From: Brachionus plicatilis
Taxonomy: Eukaryota > Rotifera > Eurotatoria > Ploima > Brachionidae
Direction of reading: 5' to 3'
Assembly (NCBI GenBank): GCA_010279815.1
Contig: QEOQ01000353.1
Coordinates: forward strand, 393,751 to 457,750
DNA: 64,000 nt
Shown here: positions 24,497 to 37,800 of the stretch, one piece after another
How the letters are laid out: each line of letters starts with the position of its first letter
How positions within the stretch are numbered: the stretch's first letter is position 1
The notes under the pieces: generated by a model
Seen by the model: the letters and a program-made list of their open reading frames with translations, nothing else
What the model was told of the DNA's origin: nothing
The model's database searches: none
Program-made: the position numbers and the translations under genes

Positions 24497-27400
24497 CTAA
24501 ATTGATTCATTAAAATTTATCGAGTTTACGTCATCAATTGAAACAGGCCCTGTAAAACAGTTCTAAATAAACTATTTAAAAAAAAAAGTTAATTTATTTT
24601 TTTTTAATTTTAGCTTACTGAAAAGTCCAGCAAATTTGCCACATCAAAGTTCAAGTCACTCGAAAGCTCTTGACTTATGACCATTTCACCTTTTTCTTCT
24701 AAATAAATAAAAATTAAAAAATTATTTTTTTTTAAAACCAAATTTTTCTGTTTACCTGCTGGATAAGTCAAAATTATGTTAGGAATAGAGTTTTTATGAT
24801 TTTTGTTAAGAACATTATTCTTAAACGATGTGTTTTGCTGGTAATTTTCAATATCATTAAACAAGCTTAAATTATTCGCTTGGTTCGAACTACTACCAAT
24901 GCTGCTTAGGCTCTCATTTCGACTATTGATCAAAGACTGATTTTTAGCACCAATATCGCTGTCCATTGAATCATCAATATTTTCACTGCGATTTTTTTTT
25001 ACCATCTGATTTGAGTTGTTCATCAAAAATTGACCAAAATTAAATTGATTATTGCTCGAGTCCTTGAAAATAATTAAATAAAAATTTAAATAAACAAACT
25101 TAATTTTTTACTAATTTAATGCCATCAAATTTTTGCTGTATTATTTCGTAATTGTTACTCGATGTGAACGGGTTCATGTCCTGGGGACTGATGGCGAGTG
25201 GATCAGGAGAGCCCTGAGGGGAATTGAAACAACTTTGCTGAGATTGAGGTGAGGGCGGCAAAGACTCGCCGCCGTTCTGGCCAATATTACCAGGCGTGTT
25301 TCTGTACACCCCGTTGTTCATCATATTTTTACTGTAATTATTCATTTTAGATGAATTAATAGGAAATTCGAGAATTGGCATGGCCTGGTTCGAATGAAGG
25401 GGGGAGGTCGGAGTCGAGTGAGCTGATAGTGAAGACTTGGATTGAGTATTGATTCCTGGTGGCAGCGATCTTTGTGGCGAGGGACGCCTATTTATATTGG
25501 AGTTGGTCGGACTGTAGCGCACCGTGCCTCTAGTAGGGCTAACAGAGCCTAAATGTGTTGGCTTGACCGGTCCTATGTGGCTATGCTGTTGAATATTTGG
25601 CTGAAAGAAAAATAATTATTAAAATTTTTTAAAATTTTTTTAATTTTATTTATGGGCTATTTACAAAATAAAGAATACTATTTTTTTATTTCAGCATATT
25701 TGAGTATTATTAGTTTTTTTTTTAAAATAAAACAAAATTTAAATGATTTTAAAAAAAATTAAAAAAAAAATTGAATTATTATCTTTATTTAAAGCCCCAA
25801 ATTTTGTTTAAATGAGAATAAATCAATCAATCTTTTTTATCTTTAATATACAGTTTTTTTCGACAAATTTTGGAATTTTTTTTTCACAGAAATAAACAAT
25901 AATTATGGGAAATTTACGATAATTATCGTTATTTAACGATAAATACCGTTTTTTAGATTACCATATTTTACGTTAAATATAGTAAAATATCGTGAATTTA
26001 CCATAATTTACGTAAAATATGGTGAATTCAAGGTATCGTAACAGCACTGTATATTAAAGATAAAAATGATTAATTGATTTATTCTCATTTAAACAAAATT
26101 TGGGGCTTTAAGTAAAGATAATAATTTAATTTTTTTTTCTAATTTCATATAATTATTTAAATTTTGTTTTAATTAAAAAAAAAAATTTAATAATCCTCAA
26201 CTAAAAATAATAATAAAAAGGATGCCAAAGTTTTAAAAATTTTTTTAAAAAATTTTTTTTTTACAACAATTTACTTAAAATGTTGAAAATTTACCTATAA
26301 TTAATAACTTGTAAATTTATGATTTTTACATTCAAAAATTTACGTAAATTTACAGTATTCTACGTAAATTGGTGTTAAAAAAACAAAAAGCAGAACATCA
26401 TTGTAAATTGACGATAAAAAAGAATGATCAATTTGTCCTTATTTTAACAAAATTTTAGACTTTAAATAAAGACAATAATTTCATTTTTTTCAAATTTCAT
26501 CTTTTTATTTAACTTTGCTTTAGTTAAAAAAAATTGATAATACTTAAAAAATATTAAAAGTGGAGTACAATTATATTTTTAGATAAGCTAAAAAAACTAT
26601 AGAAATATTTCAATCTGAGTTAAAAATAAAAGTTCGAATTCTTAATAATAAAAGAGTTCATTTATTTAGAAAAAAAAAAATTTTATAATAAATACCTGAA
26701 GTAATTGATTATCGTAGTTGTTTTTCTGTCGTTGACTGTAGTCATGCAGCTGTAAATTTTGATGAAATTGATTATTTTGAAATTGGAATGCAGTCAAGTC
26801 TGGCAAAGATCCGCCATTTGAATTTTGCGGATTTGATAAATTGCTATTAGGACTAAGAAACAAGTCCGGTTTTAGATTCGTGTTGGTTTGAAGGTAAGGC
26901 GAGTGAAAGTTTAGCTCTTCTTGGGTGTAATTTGATGACGCTGGTGGTTGGTAAGCAGGCGATAGAGTGCGCGCACCGCTTTGCACCGACGATGCATCCT
27001 TAAACAAAATTAAAACTATAGTTACCATAAATGGCGCTTTATTAATTAAATTTTTTAAAAAATTTTCATTAAAAAGAGAAAAATTTATTTAATTGTTTAA
27101 CATGGAAAATGAGAACATTGCTGACCAAGAGCCCTATTCAACTGTTCTTAAAAATGAGTATCTGTTTAAAAATTATCTTCTCATTAAAATTTTAAATTCG
27201 AACCTTAAAAACATGCGGCAAGTTCAGGAAAAAATTTTGCTCAAATTAATAAATTGTTTGCTTGGCAAGAATGGTCTGTGCAGTGACCAAGAACTGAATC
27301 TGATGCAAGAGATTTTCAATTGTTTGTACCTAATTTGTTCCAAACACTGCTCGGGCTTTGCTCTCAATTGTGAAGACATAGACGTGGAAATTGTTGACCA

Positions 27401-30400
27401 AAAACTTAGCTCTCTAATTGACCAGATCGACTCGGCAGAGCCGAATATTTTGTCCTCTATTAAAAGATTCCTCAGCCCAACTCTGGACAAAATTCGAAAT
27501 TTGTTCAATTTAAAAAAAAGCGGCTCATTCAGTGCCGAGTCGATGCAAAAACTAGACAAATTAGTGCTGAATATAATAGAAAAATTGGTTCTGGTCTGCG
27601 AGTCAAGTGAAAATTTTGAGCTGCAAATAATAATTAAAGATCTAGATTTTTTACTACATTATCACAAAAATGTGAGCTTGGAGGAAGTGGGAAAACATCA
27701 CAGGGAATTCATGTCAAAATCGTGCACTACCATTATTGGCACTGATTTGAAAAGAAAATTTAGCTCAATTGAGAGTGGCAAAGTGATTAGTTCGTCCAGT
27801 TCGACATCTATTCTAAGATGCAAAAGAATTAGGCGTTTGTCAAGCACCTCGATACCCAGCGTACCTTCAGAAAATTCAATAGAAAATCAAATATCCAAGG
27901 AGTTGATTTCCAACAAACGCAATCAGTCCTTGTTTCAGGTGATTAATGAAGCCAAAAATGCCACTAAGAATAGAGATAAAAATTATGACATTGTGTCAAA
28001 ATTATTTCCGCTAAGCCTAAGTGTTAACAAGCTGCCTGGTATTGGCAAAGTTTATGCGAACAGACTCAAAGAGCACAAAATATCGAGCTTGGGCGATTTG
28101 GTACAATTTTATGAGAGTAAATGCGCCAAGAATAGGACTAAATTCACCACATCAATTAAGTACATGACGTTTATGAAAAGTGATACAATCACTAAGTTGG
28201 TTCGTATTATGCAAACAGTGCTTAAAAACCAGCGTTGATTAGAATTTTTTATAATTTTTTTAATAAATATTTTTTTAAATTAAGATTTTTTTTCTAAATT
28301 TCATTTAAAAAAAGTCTAAATATGATGGGTACATCAAAATTAGTTACTCATTTCCTTGTTTCATTTTAAGTCAATTCTCCCGATGGAATTTTAGTTTTTA
28401 AATTAAATTTTTTTAGTAAAGTTTATCATAATTTAAAATTAAATTAATACACCTATTAAAAAAATGTTTTTATTTGAGGTTATAGACTAATTTTATCGAA
28501 CCTATAAATAGATTTATTTAATTTATTATTCACCATTCGCTAGATAAATTTTCTGATTGTTAATTTTTCCAGACTAGAATTAGAATTTTGTGAATTTTGG
28601 TACAAAAAACAAAAACAAAATATAAAAAATTCGAAAGATCAAGTTCTGTCTGAGACATGTTCTATAAATTGTAGCACCCTTTGTACCACCAATATACTAA
28701 TTCGGCTAAATTGATAAAATTGTGAATTTTGATACAAAAAACAAAAACAAAATATTAAAGCTTAATTTGAGCCGAATAAAGCATTTTTTCGAAATTGTAG
28801 CAACTGATACATCCTCTGTGCCACCACTTAAAGTTTAGTTAGATTTTTAATATAATATAATATCCCATATTCACAATTTTTTCAATTTTGAAGAATTAGT
28901 ATAATTTACAGAACATGTTCCTCAGACTCTGTTGGTCCTTCAGAAATTGAGCTTTCACATTTTTTTATATTTTGTACCAAAATTCACAACTCCCTAGAAC
29001 TAGATCTTCTGAAATATTTCGACCGGTCATTATTTTGTGAATTATTATCAAGATTTTTTTGATTTTTTTTTTGAAATTTACAAATTTTCTTTTTTTTAAA
29101 GAATATAAAATCTTGCTTGCTGATAATTTGAATTTGATTTTATTTCAAAGATTCTAAAATAATTATTTTAAAACAGTACAAAAAATTCAGCACCTTTAAA
29201 TCATATCAAAAATTTTATTGTTTATATGATATAAAAATAAAATAAAAATTTTTTCACTAAAAAATTTAAAATATAAAATAATTTATTATTTAAGAAAAAA
29301 CAGTTTATTCTAGCTTTCAGTAAAAAGTGAAGAAAAAATTAAATAAATTTGTTTATAGACCCGACCAAATCATTTAAACATTTTTTTTTAATTTTCAATA
29401 TATAAAAAATAAAGCTAAATTTCATTACATTGAAGTCGTGAAATATTAAAATTTTTTTTATTATTTAACATTTTTGTTTTTTTAAAGCTACTGTATTTAA
29501 ATTATTAACAATTTTAGTTGAAACTAAAAAAATTTTGACAATAAAATAATCAATCAATAATAAAATAATAAAAAATCTGATTAGAACTAAGAAAAAGAAA
29601 AAAACTGAGAAAAAGAATAAAATTGTATGTTTCTTGATCTTTGCTTTGTTCTTGATCATTTGGACTGGTATCTATTTTTTTTAACGTAAACGGTTTTTAT
29701 TTTCATTATTAATCCAAAACCATCTGTATCCAATACTGATTCAAAATTTTCAGTAGCCCAATATTGGACGAATTCAATGCCTATTGATTCAGTCATGATA
29801 TTTTTGTATCAATAAAAATAATTCAAAACTATTTATTCATTTATAAAAATTATCGAGCTTTAACAGGGAAGAAAATGGTATTTTTTTTATTTTAGACGTT
29901 AAATTTTAAAATTAAATGAAGAATTGAGGATAAAAAAGAAAAATTTCACAAAAAAGTATTTTAAGTTTTTGGTTTAATTTTCATCATAATTGAAATACTA
30001 TCTAAAAGTTTATATATTTATAAAGATTAGATATTAATTTGAGTTTTGAATGATTCAATAAAAAACTTATAAGATACTGTAAAAATATAACTTTGACATA
30101 ATATTATAAAATTAAAAATAACTAGATCTTAAATAACAGTCATATTTAAAGAAGATAAAGATTACTTAAAAAAATTTAAAAATTTTTTTCTTCTTTTAAA
30201 ATATCTTTTCATTTTATTATTTACGATAAAATTTTTAAAAAAATATATTCTCTGTATTAAAACCCTTTCATCCTTTCCGATCCAATTCATTAGATTTGAT
30301 TTTATTGATTTTATACCAAAAAAATTTATAAAAGACATCATGATAAAGTTGGGAAAAACGATCAAAGAAAACACAACTTCAGTAAAAAAATCATTTTTTT

Positions 30401-33400
30401 AGTAAATTTTAAATTTTCAACGAAAAAGTAGAAAATGACTAAACTAAGATTTAAAAGTTGTCTTTTCAAATGTTTTGTTTAATGTTTAGTTTTTCAGAAA
30501 TATTTTTTTTGAGAAAATTAGTAGTAAAGATAAAGTCTTAAAAAATGTTATAATAATTGTTTAACAACAAGCTATTTCTTGAAGCTTTTTTATTATTTTT
30601 TGTTTTTTTAGTTAAATCTAACACTCATTTATGTATGACCAATTCTTGTTGCCTAAGCTGTCCCGGCGTGTAAGGTGCCTAAAAAAATTTCATCTTATTC
30701 TGGCATTGTGAAATTTGGTACAAAAAGCAAAAAAAAAATATAAAATATACCAAAGTTTAAGTCGTGAAGGACCAAAACATTTTCTGTAAATTGTAGCAGC
30801 TGTTACATCCTGGCAAAATGTAATTTATTGTACATTTTTATATTTTTACATTTATACATTTTTGAGAGAAGAAAAAAAATCTCAAAATCAAAAAATCTAA
30901 AAAAATTTTCATTCAAGAAAAGTAATAATAAATTCGCAATTAATTAAAAGGGATTTTCAAAATATTATCCTTGGTTTTTACATTTAAATTTTTCTAAACT
31001 CCTTTTAAAGTAAATGCGAATTTATCATTACTTTTCTTGAATGAAAATTTTTTTAGATTTTTTGATTTTGAGATTTTTTTTCTTCTCTCAAAAATGTAAA
31101 AATGTAAAAATATAAAAATGTACAATAAATTACATTTTGCCTACATCCTTTGAACCACCAATATACTGATTCTGCAGAATTCTGCTAAATTGAGAATATT
31201 GTAAATTTTAGTACATAAAACAAGAATAGAATATATAAAGACGCCAGAGCTTTAATTTGGACCGACCAAAACATCTTTTATAAATTTTAGCAACTGATGT
31301 ATCCTACCACCACATAAAGTCGAGTCGTATTTTTTTAGTATCCCAAATTCACAATTTTCTGAATTTTGCAGACACATAGCAGAGTTTTGCAGAATCAGTA
31401 TATTGGTGGTACAAAAGATGTTTCAGCTGCTACAATTTGCAGAACATATTTTGGTCCTTCACAACTTAAGCTTTGACATTTTTCATATTTTTTTTTAGTT
31501 TTTTTTACTAAAATTCACTATGTCCTTATTCTTCAATAAGCAATTAATTTGTTCAAAATTATCTAGGATAACTTTAATCAAGTAGATAATTTAAAATGGA
31601 AACAAATTTTGACCAGGTTCATTTAATTTTGAAATTTACGGTTTGGTTCTTCGAGCACTTATCCTATTTCTAAGAATGAATTGTGAAACTATAAATAAAT
31701 TTACGAGCCACCTTTTTAGAGATAAGTACATTTTCTTTGACTCACTTGCCATTAAATTGAAATTAATCTTTTATCCTTGCTTGCGTCAGTCATTAATTGA
31801 CGTGACAATTTTAGATTTTTTTTTTATTTTTAGAATCTAAATAGTTTAAAAAATAAACATTTATATTTAAAAAAAAATACATGAATAGATAAACTAGTTA
31901 AACTTTGAGATTCAAATTAAAGTAAAAAAAAATTATATTTACTTACATTTTTAAAAAATTTTTGCTGTGGCACATTCGATGTGGACACATGAGCCATGTT
32001 CGAGGCAGATTGTTGTGTATCATAGTCGCTGAAACTAAGATGAAAGTTGGCACTTGGATAATTTTGATAATTATTTGGTTGATTTTGTTGTTGGTAGTTT
32101 TGTACATAGTTTGATTGTAAATTGTTCGAGTGAAAAGAATGTGAATTTGGCGCACTTGTCACTGTTTGGTTTATGCTCGAATCAGACAATGCCCTTTAAT
32201 TTGTCTAAGATTTAAAATAATTTAAATGTTAAGAGAAGATTTTGTACCGTCTAAACGGGTCGGTTTGATTCGGAAGCTGCAGAAAAGAATTCTGCATCGG
32301 CTGTAAATTATCTTTTTTGTTTTCTTCGCGTTTTTTAACTTTGGGTGCTTGATACTGATTGCCAAAATTATTATTTTGCTGATTATCATAAGTTACACTA
32401 ATATGTTCATTGAAATTCATCGACTCCTAGATTGAAAAAATAATCAAAATTTTTTCTTCAAAAAAATTCACTCATTCCCAAATTTTGTTTTTTTAATGAA
32501 ATTGAAAATTTAATTTAATCCTTCTTTATTCTTAATTTTTTTTAAAAGGAAAAAAATAGCATTGTTTACTTAAAGAAATAAAAAATTAATCAAAACGATG
32601 AATTGGAGACAAAAATTGAAAATAAAATTAAATTTTTATTTTAATTTAAAGAGTCAATTCTTAAGTATTTTTAATTTGTTACAAGTTGAAAAATAATTTT
32701 ACAAGATTTAATTTTGGCTCTAATCTTAAAAAATAATTAATTTTTTCAAATTCTTTTATCAATATTAATATTATTTTCGATTATTTAATAAAAAATCAGA
32801 TGAAAAAATCAGTTATTTTTTGACGATAAATCTTAAATGATGATTCTAATCAAATTTGAAGACTAAATTGATAAACCAAGGAACTTGGAAATTAAAAAAA
32901 ATCAAATTTTTATTTTTAAATTAACAATCTTATAAAATTTTGAATTAAATAATACAAAAATTACTTTTTTCCCGACAAAAATAGGTGAAAAGAGATGAAA
33001 ATAATTAATTTTTATATTTAAGTAAAATTTTTGTTTTTAAATTTTAAAATTGTTTTTCTAGATAAAATTATCAAACCAAATTCAAGGTAAATTTTCAAAA
33101 ATTAATTAAAGGTATTTATCAGATACACAAACTAAAAAAATAAAATAATAATTTTTTTATAATTATGATGATCAGAGGATAGAAAATTTTTGCCAATAAA
33201 ATTTTCGGCCTGAAGATAAAAATTAAAATTTTCAATATTAATTTTTAAATTTTTTGAATAAAAATCTTTTCTCAACTTTTTCAAATCAACTAACATTTTT
33301 TATGTAAAACTGAGTGCAAGACAAAAAAATAAATTATTTTAAAATTTCGAAATTTATTTAGCACTTAATTATTTTGATTTATTCTTAATGCTTTTATCCT

Positions 33401-33740
33401 AGAAATGTTCAACTTAATCAAAAGCTTACCAAAAATTAAAGAAAAAAAATTAATCATTACAAAAAAAAAAATTCTAAAAATAAATAAAATTTTGGATTAC
33501 TTCAAATTTGTCTTTTTTTTTTGGATTTATCTCGTCCAGTTGGTTCATGTCCAATTGACTTCCACTGTTGTTTGTGCGCTAATCCATAGTATAAATAATT
33601 ACTTAGTCTTTAGATGATCAAAATCTACTTACAACTTGAGCTATTTCGCCCATTATCGAATTGAAGGCAGCATTTACTTCAGCTTCTTTCTGGTTTAGCA
33701 ATGCTATTTTCTCGCTGAATTTCCTCGGTCCGCCAGCCAT
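24497..33740 (-). CDS. CRTC: CREB-regulated transcription coactivator
   Basis: Eight exons in transcript order: 33740-33633, 32426-32248, 32193-31947, 26998-26696, 25600-25112, 25062-24756, 24698-24619, 24562-24497; 592 residues, all phases consistent. CRTCs bind the CREB bZIP domain and activate cAMP-responsive genes; SIK/AMPK phosphorylation and 14-3-3 hold them in the cytoplasm. Evidence: N-terminal CREB-binding helix PRKFSEKIALLNQKEAE (residues 5-21); the phospho-site region FRRALSDSSINQ spanning exons 2/3; GGSLPDLT in exon 4; Ser/Pro/Gln/Asn-rich middle; NSIPNIILTYPA with SQELSSDLNFDV near the C-terminus. The last exon uses an acceptor after TTTATTTAG, giving NCFTGPVSIDDVN. An extra exon in the 1.2-kb first intron cannot be excluded. 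The 4.9-kb third intron holds another gene. Confidence 0.9.
25601..26695 (-). other. CRTC intron 4 (1095 nt) with inverted-repeat element
   Basis: The intron between exons 4 and 5. It contains the palindromic element at about 25760-26130. A weaker third copy of its arm (taaagacaataatttcattttttt) lies near 26470-26495. Confidence 0.6.
25760..26130. mobile_element. Inverted-repeat element with TTACGTAA core
   Basis: The arm agccccaaattttgtttaaa (from about 25793) continues through tgagaataaatcaat to ttaatata. It is mirrored on the right from tatattaaagat to caaaatttggggct (about 26113), 75-100 bp per arm. Between the arms a spacer begins CAGT (about 25852) and ends CACTG (about 26047), is flanked by TATA, and is packed with short motifs (tttacgtaaaatat, atttaacgata). 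It may be a TA-inserting element inside an older palindrome, or a single MITE. No ORF. Confidence 0.5.
27102..28238 (+). CDS. Intronless nested gene, C-terminal helix-hairpin-helix-like domain
   Basis: A single 378-codon ORF from the first ATG (27102), lying in the opposite orientation inside CRTC intron 3. Residues 1-220 are mostly helical, with leucine-rich repeats of hydrophobics. Residues 220-270 are Ser- and basic-rich (probable nuclear targeting or a linker; inferred). The C-terminal 70 residues contain SVNKLPGIGKVYANRLKEHK followed by ISSLGDLVQFYES. LPGIG..YA..L resembles a helix-hairpin-helix DNA-binding hairpin, as in BAF (BANF1) or polymerase/XPF-type HhH. I do not recognise the whole protein. 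Lack of introns in an intron-rich neighbourhood suggests a retrogene or a fast-evolving new gene. Confidence 0.75.
   Translation: MENENIADQEPYSTVLKNEYLFKNYLLIKILNSNLKNMRQVQEKILLKLINCLLGKNGLCSDQELNLMQEIFNCLYLICSKHCSGFALNCEDIDVEIVDQKLSSLIDQIDSAEPNILSSIKRFLSPTLDKIRNLFNLKKSGSFSAESMQKLDKLVLNIIEKLVLVCESSENFELQIIIKDLDFLLHYHKNVSLEEVGKHHREFMSKSCTTIIGTDLKRKFSSIESGKVISSSSSTSILRCKRIRRLSSTSIPSVPSENSIENQISKELISNKRNQSLFQVINEAKNATKNRDKNYDIVSKLFPLSLSVNKLPGIGKVYANRLKEHKISSLGDLVQFYESKCAKNRTKFTTSIKYMTFMKSDTITKLVRIMQTVLKNQR
28585..29012. repeat. Palindromic repeat, copy 1
   Basis: The left part reads gtgaattttggtacaaaa, then aattgtagca, then accaccaatatactaattc. The right part is the inverted counterpart, ending ttgtaccaaaattcacaac. 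An internal direct copy of the tacaaaaaacaaaaacaaaat segment is also present. No ORF. Related to 30690-31530. Confidence 0.6.
30690..31530. repeat. Palindromic repeat, copy 2, interrupted
   Basis: The left arm (gtgaaatttggtacaaaa, gtcgtgaaggaccaaaacat, attgtagcagctgttacatcc) mirrors the right arm (gatgtttcagctgctacaat, ttggtccttcac, aaaattcactatg). Same family as 28585-29012. The left arm is interrupted by the element at 30812-31141. Confidence 0.65.
30812..31141. mobile_element. 330-bp foldback element with 8-bp target duplication
   Basis: Starts GGCAAAATGTAATTTATTGT and ends with its inverted complement ...CATTTTGCC. The arms are about 140-150 bp and nearly identical around a short central spacer (about 30950-31005). 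Exact flanking duplication TACATCCT (30804-30811 and 31142-31149). Removing the element and one copy restores GTAGCAGCTGTTACATCC followed by TTTGAACCACCAATATAC. The other arm of the host repeat (about 31398-31440, minus strand) shows this arrangement uninterrupted with small differences. Non-autonomous, no ORF. Confidence 0.85.
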
Positions 33741-34807
33741 ACTTTTTTTACTTTTATCTATATATATGCTTTTTATACTTTTAGTCCAAAATAAACTATT
33801 CACATCATTTTTAAACTTATTCTTAAAGCTTGCTCTTTTTAAAGTCAATTTATCTAAATAAATTAACAAAGTCACATCCTGGTTTATTAAACAAACCAAA
33901 CTTAAGTGGCGTAAATGAGTGAAAATGAGATACTAGTCCGAGTCCGACCGGATCAGTATCTTATCTTATTATGATAAACAAATGCTGAGTAGGGCTTTGA
34001 CCTAGCCAAGTTTACTTTTAGATTTTTATCTAGATATAAGTCTGAAAAAGAGAAAAGAAATAATAAGAGAAAATGAATATAAATTTAAACTAGCTAAAAT
34101 ATCGATTGAAATAAATCGTGAAGCTTTTTTTATTTTATTCATTTTCTCTAAAAAAAATAATATTTTAATTTTGTTTTTGTTTTATGATAATTTTGGAATG
34201 AAAGAGCCGGCACTGGTTGACAGCCAAACGACAAGGACCCCACTGATCTCTTAATTTCGACTAATTACAGCATCGCAATTTCTCAAAATTATTTAGATAA
34301 TTTTTGTTGAGAATATTTACTGCGTTCTCAGTCTAAACCATTCTCTAGGCATACATAATACTAAATTAAAAATTTTCGGCAAAGCTCTTTTCTGCTCACT
34401 CGCACTCTTTTTCTCTCTCTCTCTCTCTCTTTCTGAGCCAATTTTGGAATATTTTATAACAATTACAGGTAAATTTTAAATAAAAGATAAAGCGTTTATT
34501 AAAATTTTCAAATTTGACTCTTATTTTATAATCAAATTTTTTGTCGATCAGATCAATTAAACTAATTAATGCAAAATGGAAAAGAAAAATTTTCCTTCTT
34601 TTTTTATTTTTGTTGTTCAAGTCAATTTGGAAGAATTTGATCCTACTACATTTTGTTAATATAGGAAAAATAATTTCAAAATTAGCAAATTTACTCATAA
34701 AAGCTATAATTTATTAAAATAGTTGTCATGGTGAATTAAAAATTTGGAAAAAAATCAAATAAACTTATAGAATTGAAAAAAAAAAATTTAAATTAATTAA
34801 TCTGAAA
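33741..34807. promoter_or_regulatory. Divergent CRTC/DLEC1 intergenic region
   Basis: 1067 bp between two divergent start codons. It includes a less AT-rich block (34195-34270) and a CT microsatellite (about 34405-34434, CTCTCTCT run). That it holds both promoters is inferred from position; no specific factor site is claimed. Confidence 0.45.
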
Positions 34808-37800
34808 ATGTCACTTTCTCCACAAGTTCCAAGCTCTCACAGTCTCAGAGACCCGTCGACTTTTTTGCAGAGGCCCACCTCGGCAAAAATACCCGACGTG
34901 TCCCATCTGCTTAACAGCATTTTCGGGTAATTACCTCTAAATAACAAAATAAAATTTGAAAAAAAAAATTAAATTCCTTTCTTTAACAGAGATAAATACA
35001 ACAAAGAAAAATTGAGTGTCGATGTGGTAAAAAATTTGTCCATATCATCCGATGTCGACAACCAATATCATAAAAGATATGTCCAAAAGCTAAAAGAAGT
35101 TGGGAAAAAAAAAAAAAAAAATTTAAAATTAAATTTGACTTTAATTAAGGCTCAATTGGTGAAGGAAAGCCGCATACAGGAATACGCTATGCTCGAAAAG
35201 CATATCTTGGAGGCCCAGGCTAAAGCTTTGGCCTACGAGGACCGTGAAGAAGACAAAAGGATGAAAACATGCCAAGATCCGGACCTATTCGGTGTACCAC
35301 CAAGTATACATCTAAAATTTTCTCAATCAATTTTTAATAAAGATGTTTTTTTGTCAGCAAAATCTTATTTTAGCTATTGTCTTGATGATACAATACTAAA
35401 AGATCATAATCTATTAGTGCCCAGTGATTACTATTTTAAGCCCAAAAGACCTTTTGTGCCAATGCCTAAGAGTAATTTTTAGAATCATTTTATTTGTTTT
35501 TAAAATGATAAAATGATAAAAAAGATGATGATTCTGAGCGCTATCTGGAAGAGACCGTCAGTTCCAAAGAACGCTTCAAGCACAAAATTTTGCCACCAAT
35601 TAATTCTTCAAGAAAATTTGATATCGAGGAACTAGGCGATATTTACAAAGAAGGCTCTTCGCTTGGCAATTACTCGGATGACCAAGAGGATGAGGAAATG
35701 AAATTAAGTGTAAAATAAAAAAAAAAATTTATTTTTAATTTTTAAATTTTTTATTCAAGGATAAAAAAAAATTAAATATTAAACCTTATTGGAAAGACAC
35801 TCTGAGACAAGAGGAAAGACTGAACGAGAGAGAGAATCTAAAAAAATTGGAGAATCGGACCAATTTTTTGGCTAATCCGCACCTTGAAGCCAACAGATTA
35901 GCTCAGATGTAAATTTTTTGAAATAAAAAAATAAAAAATTCTAAAATTTTTTTATAAAGTTGTAAAGATACTGAGCTAGTCTTTGACATAAACCCCAAGA
36001 TAATAAGCTTTGATAAATATGTGATTGGAAAAGTGTACGAAAGTACATTTGAGATACGCAATACGAGCACTGTTGCGCACCAATTTAGAGCTGTTCCGCC
36101 CAAGAAGCTTTTTTTTAGTCTTAGTCTAGGCCAATACCCACAAGGACAGTCACTGATTGCTCCCGGTCTATCTGCTCAATTTAACATTAGATTTTCACCC
36201 GACTCCCTATGTTCGTTCGAAGACCAAATTTTGGTCGAATGTTCAAATGGAAGCAAGGCTGTTTTACCACTAGTTGCCAAACGAGAATCACCATGTTTGA
36301 CAAGTGAGTGTTTATATTAATTAATCACTTAATCTAATAAGAAACATATATTTAAAAATTTAATCTTAAGTCTTTTTTTGGTCTGAATTGTGGGGGTTTT
36401 GTTTGAAAAAAATGAAGTAGGGTCTATTGAAAAAAACGTGATTTAAGCCTGACAAAACCAAAATTTTCAGAAAAGGAAAGAATCTATTTGTGTTTATATA
36501 ACACAAGAACTTAATATTTTTAATTATTTAAATAGTATTTTTCTCTTCAATTTATAAACATGACACCGGAAATCAATTTAAGTCGTTTTTTTGCTATTAA
36601 CTAAATAAACTAAAATAAATAGAGTTTTGTTTGAATTTAGAGTAATCGAATTTCCTGAATAGAACATGTGCCTCGATGTGACAGGCTTTTTATTTTTTAT
36701 TTTTTTGTAATTATTTATTACAGTAAACGCCTTTTGGGAAATGTAAACAAAAAATTTGGAAAAATTTTTAAATAAATATCACGAAATTTAAAATTAAATT
36801 CTTTTCAAAATTGAAGATTTGAAGCAAATATGATTAAATTAAAAATTTATTCAAAGTCTTCACTTAATTAATTTTAACAATATAATTCTTAAAGAATTTT
36901 TTGGTACTGTGAATTTCAGAAATGAAAAATAGAGAAAAAATTAAAAAACAAATTGATTTTTTAAAAGTGCAAAACTGATGAATCTCTAAAAACTATCAAC
37001 TGATAGATTTAATCAACCTCCTAATTCCGGTCTTTTCAAAAAATATAAAAAATTAATACACATACAATAAAAATTATTTAAACAAGTTGAATCTAGGTGA
37101 AACATTGAATTTATCAGTAAATAAAATTCACAATTATTTTTCTTTTTTTTTTTGTTCTAAAATTCACAATGCCTTTTAATTTAGTTTTAAATTAATAGAA
37201 TTTAAAATTTTTAGAGCTTCCTAGTCTTTTGTTTTATAAAAAAATATTATTTAAAAAATTTTAGGGTTATTTTATCTAATAAAAATTTTAAAGATTCTGG
37301 GAACATAAATAAAAATATTATTTAATTAAATATTTTTTCTTTTTAAATGAAAATTGAATACAAACAAAAATCTAAAAAATTAATTTTTTCAAGAAAATCT
37401 CTTTAAAACTGAATCGTTTTTTTGACTTTTTCAAATTATTTTGTTACTTTTGAATCATATTCTTCTCCGAAATTAAAATAAATCAGTAAATTCAATTTTC
37501 TAGATTGGAAATAATTGACGCATATAGAAATTTATTATTAGATAAGTAAGAAAATTTTATTTTAAATTGTCATCTTCATCAAAATTATTTAAGAGTTTAT
37601 ATTTTTTTAAAAAAATTTATCTTGATGTGTGATGCATTTATTTTTACAAATTTGAGAAATTAATTTCATCTTTGTTTGCTATGTTTTTAAATATAATTTT
37701 ATAATTAAGATAATTAAACACCAACTTCATTTTTGCATCCTTGATTGTTTATTTTTAGCAAAATTACCCTAAGAGATGGTGAAAAGAAATCAAAAAAATT

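Larger units (their letters stand above)
28239..31946. other. Remainder of CRTC intron 3, repeat-filled
   Basis: Contains two related palindromic repeats (28585-29012 and 30690-31530) and the 330-bp element at 30812-31141. The stretch between (29013-30690) is A/T-rich with nothing recognised. Confidence 0.6.
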